NCBI RefSeq assembly: GCF_012848475.1
Contig: NZ_CP051666.1
Location: forward strand, 209,501-273,500
Reading direction: 5' to 3'
Length of the DNA: 64,000 nucleotides
Origin: Marinobacterium sp. LSUCC0821
Lineage (GTDB): Bacteria; Pseudomonadota; Gammaproteobacteria; Pseudomonadales; Balneatricaceae
Below, in pieces: positions 19,642-27,910 of the stretch. Every line of letters starts with the position of its first letter. Positions within the stretch are counted from its first letter, which is position 1. The position numbers and the translations under genes were made by a program. The notes beneath the pieces were generated by a model. It was not told where the DNA came from, did no database searches, and saw only the letters and a list, made by a program, of their open reading frames with translations.

Positions 19642-19886
19642 TGGCTGAAACGTTAAAGCTTCAGGGTGACTTAACCCGTGTGAGTTATACCCAGCAGTTA
19701 ACTCTTCTAGAGTCTGCCGCAAAGCAAGGCTGCCAAACTGTTGATTTATCTAATGTGGGTGCAATCGATAGTACGGCTGTAGCACTTTGGGTGGAATCGA
19801 AACGTCGTTTCAACTCGGTAAAATGGGTTAATTTGCCAGTTCAAATGGTAACCATCGCTGAGCTTGTGGGTGTCGATTTAGAGTAA
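19641..19886 (+). CDS. mlaB: STAS-domain protein MlaB
   Basis: MlaB is a small cytosolic STAS protein needed for assembly and activity of MlaFE. The product from the ATG at 19641 is 81 residues and contains the STAS core VDLSNVGAIDSTAVALWVES. An earlier in-frame ATG at 19596 lies inside mlaC and gives a non-conserved leader. I preferred the TAATG-coupled start. A strong terminator follows at about 19928-19962. Confidence 0.9.
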   Translation: MAETLKLQGDLTRVSYTQQLTLLESAAKQGCQTVDLSNVGAIDSTAVALWVESKRRFNSVKWVNLPVQMVTIAELVGVDLE

Positions 19887-19927
19887 ATTTTCGGTTTTAT
19901 CTTTGTAGTTGATAAACCGGTCAGGAA

Positions 19928-19962
19928 AAAGGGCCTTGATAGATGCTATCAAGGCCCTTTTT
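19928..19962 (+). terminator. Rho-independent terminator after mlaB
   Basis: A perfect stem GGGCCTTGATA / TATCAAGGCCC (19931-19941 with 19947-19957) is flanked by A-tracts upstream and a T-tract downstream (TTTTT). It closes the mlaFEDCB operon before ibaG and could also act in the reverse direction. Confidence 0.9.
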
Positions 19963-20009
19963 CGTTATTATACGTGGCTAAATTTTGGTTATAGGTTACG
20001 GAGATAGAG

Positions 20010-20249
20010 ATGCACGCTGAAGAGGTAAAACAGCTCGTTGAGAGTCAGTTAGATGGTTGCACAGTGCACACGGCTGGTGAGGGTTGTGATTTTCAGATTA
20101 CAGTTGTTGGCGATCTTTTTTCGGGCATGAGTCCTGTTAAGAAGCAGCAAGCTGTCTACGCATGTCTAAATGAACAGATCGCATCGGGTGCTATCCATGC
20201 AGTCTCTATTAAAACCTTCACTCCTGAACAGTGGGAAGCGCAGCAGTAA
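20010..20249 (+). CDS. ibaG: BolA family protein IbaG
   Basis: IbaG (YrbA) is a BolA-like protein that partners with monothiol glutaredoxins in iron-sulfur handling and acid stress. The 79-residue product has the BolA fold with GCDFQITVVGDLFSGMSPVKKQQAVY, which includes the family's FxGxxxxxRHQxV-like segment in IbaG form. The site GGAGATAG precedes the ATG. It lies between the mla terminator and murA, its usual place. Confidence 0.93.
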   Translation: MHAEEVKQLVESQLDGCTVHTAGEGCDFQITVVGDLFSGMSPVKKQQAVYACLNEQIASGAIHAVSIKTFTPEQWEAQQ

Positions 20250-20281
20250 CGTCCGCTGTACAGAATCGAAAGGCTGATTGA

Positions 20282-21544
<1,263 letters not shown>

Positions 21545-21558
21545 CAGGATTAGATTAA

Positions 21559-22206
21559 ATGAAAGAGCAACTCACCATTGCCTTGTCTAAAGGGCGTATC
21601 TTGGAAGAGACCCTGCCGCTATTTGCTGCCGCTGGGATTGAACCGACGGAAGATATTTTCAAAAGTCGCAAACTCATCTTTGATACTAACCATGAAAACA
21701 TCAAATTAGTTGTTATTCGTGCGACTGACGTACCGACCTATGTTGAGTATGGCGGTGCTGATATGGGTGTTGCCGGCAAAGATGTGTTGATGGAACACGG
21801 CGGCGCAGGCCTCTATGAGCCGTTGGATCTTGAGATCTCTACCTGCCAGCTTCGCGTAGCTGGTATGAAAGGTGCGAAGCCTGTAGAAGGGCGTATGCGC
21901 GTTGCCACTAAATTTGTAAACGTGACGCGTGAGTTTTTTGCTCGCCAGGGTCAGCAGGTCGATATTATTAAGCTTTACGGTGCGATGGAGCTGGCTCCAA
22001 TTATGGGTTTAGCAGATCGTATCGTTGATATAGTTGATACCGGAAATACACTGCGCGCGAATGGTCTTGAGGCGATGGAGCATATCGCAGATATCAGTTC
22101 GCGTTTGGTAGTTGGTCAGCCATCGATGAAGATGAAGTATGACCAAATTCAACCAATTCTAGATCGACTAACTCAGGCTGTGATTGCTAAGCGGAGTGCA
22201 TCGTGA
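21559..22206 (+). CDS. hisG: ATP phosphoribosyltransferase HisG (short form)
   Basis: HisG joins ATP and PRPP in the first step of histidine synthesis. At 215 residues it is the short form, lacking the C-terminal ACT-like regulatory domain; such enzymes need HisZ, which is not in this window. The motif [17 protein letters not shown] marks the PRPP-binding region. It overlaps hisD by 4 bp (GTGA). Confidence 0.96.
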   Translation: MKEQLTIALSKGRILEETLPLFAAAGIEPTEDIFKSRKLIFDTNHENIKLVVIRATDVPTYVEYGGADMGVAGKDVLMEHGGAGLYEPLDLEISTCQLRVAGMKGAKPVEGRMRVATKFVNVTREFFARQGQQVDIIKLYGAMELAPIMGLADRIVDIVDTGNTLRANGLEAMEHIADISSRLVVGQPSMKMKYDQIQPILDRLTQAVIAKRSAS

Positions 22207-23516
22207 CATCGAAAATTACGATTAAGCGACTGGTTAGTAGCCAGATAGATTTTAATCAGCAACTCGATCAAATGCTGGCTTGGGAATCAGTCTCTGACCA
22301 AGCGGTAAATCAGCGAGTTGATGAGATCATTGCGGCTGTTCGTGCTTCTGGCGACAGTGCAGTTGTTGAGTTAACGAACCGTTTCGATCGTACCCAGGTC
22401 AGCTCATTCGCAGAATTGGAGATGAGTAAGGATCGCCTTCAAACAGCTCTTACTCGCATATCTCCCGAACAGCGTGAAGCACTTGAGGTTGCGGCTAATC
22501 GTGTGCGTAGCTATCACGAACGTCAATTAAGCCACTCTTGGCAGTACGAAGAGGCAGACGGCACGCTATTGGGTCAAAAAGTGACACCGATGGATCGTGT
22601 AGGTATCTATGTCCCAGGTGGTAAGGCAGCTTACCCATCATCGGTGCTTATGAATGCAATGCCAGCCAAAGTGGCCGGTGTGGCAGAGATAATTATGGTT
22701 GTGCCAACACCTGATGGAGTGGTCAATGAGATGGTACTTGCTGCTGCGGCTATTGCCGGTGTTGACCGTGTATTTACCATCGGTGGTGCTCAGGCCGTAG
22801 CTGCATTGGCATACGGTACTGAGACTGTTCCACGTGTCGATAAGATAGTTGGTCCTGGTAATATCTATGTCGCAACCGCTAAACGTGCTGTTTTTGGTGC
22901 TGTAGGTATTGATATGATTGCTGGTCCTTCAGAGATTCTTGTGATCTGTGATGGTAAGACAGACCCTGATTGGGTGGCGATGGATCTCTTCTCACAAGCG
23001 GAGCATGACGAAGATGCACAGCCAATTCTTATTGCGACTGACTCTGCCTTTATAGATCAGGTTGAAGCAAGTATCGCTAAGCTTCTTCCGACTATGGAGC
23101 GTGAACAGATCATCACTGCATCTTTGTTGGATCGTGCGATTCTTATTGAAGTTGCTGATCTTGATGAGGCAGCTGCGATCTCAAATCGTATCGCACCAGA
23201 GCACTTGGAACTTTCAGTTGAAGATCCGATTGGTTTGGCCGAGAAGATTAAGCACGCAGGTGCAATCTTTATGGGACGTTACACAGCTGAAGCGCTGGGG
23301 GATTACTGCGCAGGGCCTAACCATGTGTTGCCAACCTCTGGTACTGCTCGTTTTAGCTCGCCTTTGGGTGTGTATGACTTCCAGAAACGCTCATCACTCA
23401 TCATGTTCTCTGCTGATGGTGCTTCAGAGATGGGTAAGGTTGCATCGGTATTGGCCCGAGGCGAGGGGCTTACCGCTCACGCTCGTTCTGCTGAGTACCG
23501 AATCAAAGAGGATTGA
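22203..23516 (+). CDS. hisD: Histidinol dehydrogenase HisD
   Basis: HisD oxidises L-histidinol to histidine in the last two steps of the pathway. The 437-residue product has the family signatures [26 protein letters not shown], the catalytic EH pair in RIAPEHLEL and a C-terminal [13 protein letters not shown]. The start is a GTG overlapping the hisG stop. In pseudomonads hisC usually follows; here the next gene is the convergent protease. Confidence 0.97.
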   Translation: MTSKITIKRLVSSQIDFNQQLDQMLAWESVSDQAVNQRVDEIIAAVRASGDSAVVELTNRFDRTQVSSFAELEMSKDRLQTALTRISPEQREALEVAANRVRSYHERQLSHSWQYEEADGTLLGQKVTPMDRVGIYVPGGKAAYPSSVLMNAMPAKVAGVAEIIMVVPTPDGVVNEMVLAAAAIAGVDRVFTIGGAQAVAALAYGTETVPRVDKIVGPGNIYVATAKRAVFGAVGIDMIAGPSEILVICDGKTDPDWVAMDLFSQAEHDEDAQPILIATDSAFIDQVEASIAKLLPTMEREQIITASLLDRAILIEVADLDEAAAISNRIAPEHLELSVEDPIGLAEKIKHAGAIFMGRYTAEALGDYCAGPNHVLPTSGTARFSSPLGVYDFQKRSSLIMFSADGASEMGKVASVLARGEGLTAHARSAEYRIKED

Positions 23517-23528
23517 TCTGTTAGGTAG

Positions 23529-23562
23529 GTTAGGTAGCCTATGCTTACCTAGGCTACCTAAC
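23529..23562. repeat. 13-bp perfect inverted repeat between hisD and algW
   Basis: Arms GTTAGGTAGCCTA (23529-23541) and TAGGCTACCTAAC (23550-23562) are separated by 8 bases. It lies between the convergent ends of hisD and algW, where a shared terminator is expected. Neither side has a clear T-tract, so classic intrinsic termination is uncertain. The left arm is preceded by a partial copy of itself (TTAGGTAGG). Confidence 0.7.
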
Positions 23563-23591
23563 TAAATACTTGGCAAATCCCAATGAAGGCT

Positions 23592-24680
23592 TTATCGGCT
23601 TCTTGGGCGCTCAGTCGTCGTGATCTGAATCTCTTTTTCTGCTTTATCTCTAAATATCGTAAAGTTCGTCACATCGCCCGGTTTTACTCGGGCGATTTTG
23701 TTCATGGCATCGATACCTGAGCCGATGATCGGTTCGCCATCTATTGCTAATAACACATCGCCTGGTAGTAGGCCTGCTGTTTGAGCTGGACTATCTTTGT
23801 AGATGCCTGAGAAGAGAAGTCCGCGAGTCGCTTTATCAAGGCCTGCAGCTTCAGCCTCAGCTGGAAGTATGATTCTAGCTTCAACACCGACCCAGCCACG
23901 AATTACACGTCCATAGCGGACTAGGTCAGACATTACCTGAAGTACTTGATCCGAGGGAATTGCAAAGCCTATACCTTGAGATCCACCCGATTTCGAGAAA
24001 ATAGCCGTATTGATACCTGCTAAATCTCCCATGGCTGTTACTAGTGCGCCACCCGAATTGCCCGGGTTGATTGCAGCGTCAGTTTGAAGAAAGTCTTCGT
24101 AGGTGTTCAGCCCTAAACTATGACGATCCATTCCGGAGATAATGCCTTGGGTCACTGTCTGGCCAACCCCAAACGGATTACCAATAGCGAGCACCACATC
24201 GCCAATAGAGAGTGCTTTGCTTGGAATTAGTGTAATGGCGGGTAGTTCGGTCGCATCAATTTTAAGCAGTGCTAAATCTGACTCAGGGTCTGTTCCAACT
24301 ACCTTGGCTAACAATTCTCGTCCATCACGCATAGAGACAAGGATCTCATTCGATCCACTCACAACGTGGTTATTGGTGACTACAAAACCATCTTTGGTGA
24401 GGATTACACCGGAGCCCAAGCTCTGTGGGATAACCAGTGCATCCTTTTGAGGGTCGGTCTCGGTTCGGCCATAAATACTGACAACAGATGGTGCAGCCTT
24501 CTCAACTGCATCTGCGTAACTAGTGATAAGCTGAGCGCCTGCCTGATCTGCAGTAGCCGGAAGTACTTGAATTTCAGTCTGCTTAGAACCGGTTAGCTGA
24601 GGAAAAAATTGTACGATGAGGACAGCCGCCAGTATCCCTGTAAGTGTCGGCCAAACAATCGTATTTAGTGTTTTGCTCAT
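23592..24680 (-). CDS. algW: Membrane-anchored periplasmic serine protease, AlgW/DegS type
   Basis: DegS/AlgW proteases cut the anti-sigma factor RseA/MucA when misfolded porins bind their PDZ domain, which starts the sigma-E envelope stress response. The 362-residue product has one N-terminal membrane helix (about residues 8-26) and a trypsin-like domain with triad H105 (TNNHVV), D135 (ESDLALL) and S209 (NPGNSGGAL). A single PDZ domain follows (about 265-355), which separates it from two-PDZ DegP/MucD. The gene's place near murA-hisGD matches algW of pseudomonads. Confidence 0.93.
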   Translation of the reverse strand: MSKTLNTIVWPTLTGILAAVLIVQFFPQLTGSKQTEIQVLPATADQAGAQLITSYADAVEKAAPSVVSIYGRTETDPQKDALVIPQSLGSGVILTKDGFVVTNNHVVSGSNEILVSMRDGRELLAKVVGTDPESDLALLKIDATELPAITLIPSKALSIGDVVLAIGNPFGVGQTVTQGIISGMDRHSLGLNTYEDFLQTDAAINPGNSGGALVTAMGDLAGINTAIFSKSGGSQGIGFAIPSDQVLQVMSDLVRYGRVIRGWVGVEARIILPAEAEAAGLDKATRGLLFSGIYKDSPAQTAGLLPGDVLLAIDGEPIIGSGIDAMNKIARVKPGDVTNFTIFRDKAEKEIQITTTERPRSR

Positions 24681-24769
24681 CTTTCTATTCCTAGCTCATT
24701 TACAGCTACTGATTATAGGGATAGAGGAGGGTAAGATGTAAGGCTTGTTAAAGTTTTATTGGGGCGTGT

Positions 24770-25531
24770 ATGTCGGTAAATCTAAAAGAGCTGGTCAATT
24801 TTGCAAATGAAACCCTGTCTGTCGAGCGTTTCAAGGATTACTGCCCAAATGGTCTGCAGATAGAAGGTAAGTCAGCCGTTACAAAAATTGTATCAGGTGT
24901 CACTGCAAGTCAGGCATTGATTGATGCCGCTATAGCAGCTAATGCTGATCTTCTATTGGTGCACCATGGCTACTTTTGGAAGGGTGAATCTGAACCTTTA
25001 GTTGGAATAAAAGGGAAGCGAGTTAAGGCGCTGATGCAAGCGGATGTAAGCCTACTTGCCTATCATCTACCTTTAGATGCACATCCAGAGTTAGGAAATA
25101 ATGCTCAGTTAGCCAAGATTTTGGATATAGAAATTGAGTCAGGCATGGAGCCTGGAAACCCTTTTAGTGTTGGAAATATAGGTTCGCTATCCGAAGCTAT
25201 CAGCGCAGAAGATTTCACTCATAGGGTGACTACACAATTGGGTCGTGAAGCAACCCTGATATCCGGTGGTGATCGATCAGTAAAACGTATTGCCTGGTGC
25301 ACGGGTTCAGCAGATCGAATGATCGAGCAAGCTGATAAATTAGGTGCCGATCTATTTCTCAGCGGCGAGATTTCTGAGCCTGTAGTGCACTACGCGCGGG
25401 AGGCGGGTATTCATTATCTATCTGCAGGACATCATGCGACAGAACGCTATGGTGCAAAAGCTTTAGGTGAGTTCTTAGCAGACCGTTTTGGTTTGGAGCA
25501 TCAATTTATCGATATTGATAATCCGGTTTGA
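24770..25531 (+). CDS. Nif3-like dinuclear metal-centre protein (YbgI/DUF34)
   Basis: NIF3/DUF34 proteins form toroidal hexamers with a dinuclear metal site; they are proposed metal insertases or GTP cyclohydrolase-type proteins, but the role is unsettled. The 253-residue product has the metal-binding residues H65/H66 in LLVHHGYFW, D103 in HLPLDAHPELGNN, and a C-terminal SAGHHATERYG. It is divergent from algW. Confidence 0.92.
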   Translation: MSVNLKELVNFANETLSVERFKDYCPNGLQIEGKSAVTKIVSGVTASQALIDAAIAANADLLLVHHGYFWKGESEPLVGIKGKRVKALMQADVSLLAYHLPLDAHPELGNNAQLAKILDIEIESGMEPGNPFSVGNIGSLSEAISAEDFTHRVTTQLGREATLISGGDRSVKRIAWCTGSADRMIEQADKLGADLFLSGEISEPVVHYAREAGIHYLSAGHHATERYGAKALGEFLADRFGLEHQFIDIDNPV

Positions 25532-25564
25532 TAGCAGCTTGCTGTACTAAAACTGGAAATAAAA

Positions 25565-25584
25565 AAGAGCGCTTAAGCGCTCTT
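25565..25584 (-). terminator. Terminator containing the zapG stop codon
   Basis: The palindrome GAGCGCTTAAGCGCTC at 25567-25582, extended by one or two base pairs, is followed on the minus strand by TTTTTT. The minus-strand stop codon TAA of zapG (25573-25575) is in the loop. It would end zapG transcription and may also work for the convergent Nif3-like gene. Confidence 0.85.
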
Positions 25585-26079
25585 CTCATGTTTGCTGTAA
25601 ACCTTAGCAGGATCTGCCGGGTTCTCTACAATTTCAGAGTGTAGGCCGAAACTGTCTGAAAGCGTTCCAGGCTCATCGTTGCTGCGCTTTGGTGCGTAGT
25701 CGAGAGGAACGTGAATTGCACTGCTCTCCTGAGGACTAACGCTAGCTGAGCCGTTCTGGTTCTCAATCTGCATGGTTGCAGAGCGCTGTAGGCTCGCAAC
25801 GAGCTTCTCATCACGAACTAGCTGACCTGCGCTCTCAGCAAGATGCTGGTGTACCTTTTGGTACTGAGTGGTTAAACCATTTACGAGTTCTGCAGTTTTA
25901 GAGAAGTGCTCATTAACCTCATCTCGGTATTTAGCAAGTTCTAACTGAGCTTTTTCCAACTCATTTGCGAGTTGAACCTCTCGACTGCCATTGCTACCGC
26001 TGCGACCAAAGAGGAAGCCAAGTAGTACACCGATAACTAGAGCAGCAATTGCAATTACCCAAACAGAATTCTGATCCAC
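25573..26079 (-). CDS. zapG: Z-ring associated protein ZapG (YhcB, DUF1043)
   Basis: YhcB/ZapG is an inner-membrane protein that links division and envelope synthesis. The 168-residue product has one N-terminal membrane helix (about residues 7-24) ending in GFLFGR, a predicted coiled coil with TTQYQKVHQHLAESAGQLV typical of the family, and a polar tail. Sequence beyond about residue 105 is low-complexity and weakly conserved. Confidence 0.9.
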   Translation of the reverse strand: MDQNSVWVIAIAALVIGVLLGFLFGRSGSNGSREVQLANELEKAQLELAKYRDEVNEHFSKTAELVNGLTTQYQKVHQHLAESAGQLVRDEKLVASLQRSATMQIENQNGSASVSPQESSAIHVPLDYAPKRSNDEPGTLSDSFGLHSEIVENPADPAKVYSKHEKSA

Positions 26080-26163
26080 GATTTAACCCTTGTTGTATCT
26101 ATCCATGAGCCTTAAGAATAAAACAAAGATTCAGTGTTGCCCATGCTAAGATTCAATTTCTTA

Positions 26164-27006
26164 ATGAAAAAACTGACTGTGGGCAAAATGTTTCGAGTTC
26201 TTACTGCTCTCTTACTCTCTTCTCTGCTTTCGATTGATGCGTTTGCGGCTCGATTCGTCGTACTTGCTCCTGATTTAACTGAAAATATGTTTGCTATAGG
26301 TGCAGGGGAGTCGGTAGTAGGTCGTGTTGAATCAGCGGATTTTCCATCAGAAGTTACCTCTATCCCGGTAGTTGGAGACTTTCAATCTATTAATGCTGAA
26401 TTGATTCTTTCACTTAAACCCGACTATGTATTAGCTTGGCAAGGGGGGAATCCCGAGAGGCATTTGCAGTATCTGGAAGGGCTTGGATTGAATGTGGTGC
26501 GTCTAAGTTCTCAGTCAATTCTAGATCTGCCCGAGCAGCTTAGATTATTAGGAGAGCTGAGTGGTCAGATTGAAGTAGCTAATAAACGTGCAGTTGAATT
26601 TGAAACCGAGCTGCAAGGTCTATCTGAGGGGCGTAAAGGTCGAAATTTACCGATCTTCTATCAAATTTGGCACTCTCCATTGATGACTATTAATAGCTCT
26701 TCATGGATTACCGAGGCTATCACCTATTGCGGTGGCTTGAACCAGTTTGCGGATAGGGCAGAGGCTGTACCGCAATTAACGGTAGAATCGATAATTGCCG
26801 CTAATCCAAAGCTGATTATTGCAGGCAGCGGGGCGGATCAAAGCTGGGTCGAATTTTGGAAGCCTTGGGGTATGATCGATGCTGTGGCTAATAATCAGCT
26901 CAAGATAGTGGAGGCTGACTATCTTCACCGTTTGACTATGCGAACTCTGTTGGGGATGGAGCAGCTGTGTCAGACAATTGATTCAGCTGCAGAGGTTTAT
27001 CATTAG
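26164..27006 (+). CDS. btuF: BtuF-like cobalamin/haem ABC transporter substrate-binding protein
   Basis: This is a periplasmic helical-backbone binding protein of the BtuF/FhuD/HemT superfamily. Its place beside a B12 riboswitch operon favours vitamin B12. It has a signal peptide ending near DAFAA, then motifs typical of the class: VVGDFQSINAELILSLKPDYVLA and LTVESIIAANPKLIIAG. The frame could start at 26134, 26164 or 26188; none has a good ribosome binding site, and I chose the second because it gives a compact Lys-Lys-leading signal peptide. No BtuC or BtuD gene is adjacent. It ends 2 bp before a convergent gene. Confidence 0.78.
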   Translation: MKKLTVGKMFRVLTALLLSSLLSIDAFAARFVVLAPDLTENMFAIGAGESVVGRVESADFPSEVTSIPVVGDFQSINAELILSLKPDYVLAWQGGNPERHLQYLEGLGLNVVRLSSQSILDLPEQLRLLGELSGQIEVANKRAVEFETELQGLSEGRKGRNLPIFYQIWHSPLMTINSSSWITEAITYCGGLNQFADRAEAVPQLTVESIIAANPKLIIAGSGADQSWVEFWKPWGMIDAVANNQLKIVEADYLHRLTMRTLLGMEQLCQTIDSAAEVYH

Positions 27007-27008
27007 GG

Positions 27009-27344
27009 TTAGTTAGACTCTTTTTTCATTCCGTTTAAGAAGTCTTTTGTTTTATCCCAAGCATTCTCACCCATCTCTTTAACCGAGTCTGAGGTCAGAC
27101 CGTTGATAAAAGACTTGGAGTCTTCAAGAACCTCTTTGCCAATATCGGTCGCTTTATCAGCTCCAACTTTGGCCGAGCAAACCGCGCGCTCTGCAACGCA
27201 TCGTGATATGCAGCCGGCTTGTTCTGCGTCATTCGTTACAAAACGAACTTTGCAGGTCGCCTCACACCAATTCTGCTCCAATGCACAGTCTGCATTGGCT
27301 AAAGGTGAAACTAGAGAAAGGGCTAGAACAAACCGATACATCAT
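27009..27344 (-). CDS. Small exported protein with six symmetric cysteines, B12 operon
   Basis: I do not recognise this family. The 111-residue product has a signal peptide (residues 1-18, cleavage likely after ANA). Six cysteines follow at 20, 27, 31, 45, 49 and 56, giving the mirror spacing C-x6-C-x3-C-x13-C-x3-C-x6-C, and then a charged helical tail. The pattern suggests a disulfide-stapled helical hairpin in the periplasm. Its ATG overlaps the stop of the cobalamin adenosyltransferase gene (TAATG), so it is probably the third gene of the B12-controlled operon. Function is unknown. Confidence 0.72.
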   Translation of the reverse strand: MMYRFVLALSLVSPLANADCALEQNWCEATCKVRFVTNDAEQAGCISRCVAERAVCSAKVGADKATDIGKEVLEDSKSFINGLTSDSVKEMGENAWDKTKDFLNGMKKESN

Positions 27345-27907
27345 TAACTCTCACGCTGTTTAGATGGCTGCCAGAGTACTTCCTCTTCGCCATTACGTCG
27401 AGCGAAAACCCTCGCAATCACAAATAGCAGATCTGAAAGTCGATTGAGATAGGCTACTGACTGCGGGTTAATCGTTTCGCTTTGAGCAAGCTCCACTAAA
27501 CGACGCTCTGCACGGCGACAGATGCTGCGCGCTAGATGCGTCTGCGCAGCACTTGGCGTGCCGCCCGGTAGTATGAAGTTCTCAAGCGGCGGTAGTGCTT
27601 CGTTGTATGAGTCCAATGTCTGCTCTAAACGATCAATCATAGCTGGCGTAATAGCCTGATATTCGTCGCTTGCCATCGCCAACTCACCACCTAGATCAAA
27701 TAGATCGTTCTGAATCTGACGCAGCACAGGCGAGAACGCATCCTCATAAGAGAGATGTGCATCAATAACGCCAATCAGACAATTAAGCTCGTCAATATCG
27801 CCCATCGCTTCAATGCGAGGGTGTGTCTTATGCACTTCAGTGCCAGTGGCAAGTCGGGTAGTCCCCTTGTCGCCAGTGCGTGTGTAGATTTTGGTGAGTC
27901 GACTCAT
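27344..27907 (-). CDS. Cob(I)yrinic acid a,c-diamide adenosyltransferase, PduO type
   Basis: PduO/MMAB-type adenosyltransferases attach the 5'-deoxyadenosyl group from ATP to cob(I)alamin. The 187-residue product has the N-terminal ATP-binding signature YTRTGDKGTTRL, GDIDELNCLIG, and the C-terminal RRAERRLVEL and YLNRLSDLLFVIAR segments of the family. It lies 3 bp after btuB and is thus under the cobalamin riboswitch; it would convert imported corrinoid to coenzyme B12. Confidence 0.94.
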   Translation of the reverse strand: MSRLTKIYTRTGDKGTTRLATGTEVHKTHPRIEAMGDIDELNCLIGVIDAHLSYEDAFSPVLRQIQNDLFDLGGELAMASDEYQAITPAMIDRLEQTLDSYNEALPPLENFILPGGTPSAAQTHLARSICRRAERRLVELAQSETINPQSVAYLNRLSDLLFVIARVFARRNGEEEVLWQPSKQRES

Positions 27908-27910
27908 TGT

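Noticed and set aside
23062-23565. 167-codon frame overlapping the end of hisD
   Set aside because: Out-of-frame shadow of hisD; the product is a leucine/arginine-rich artefact.
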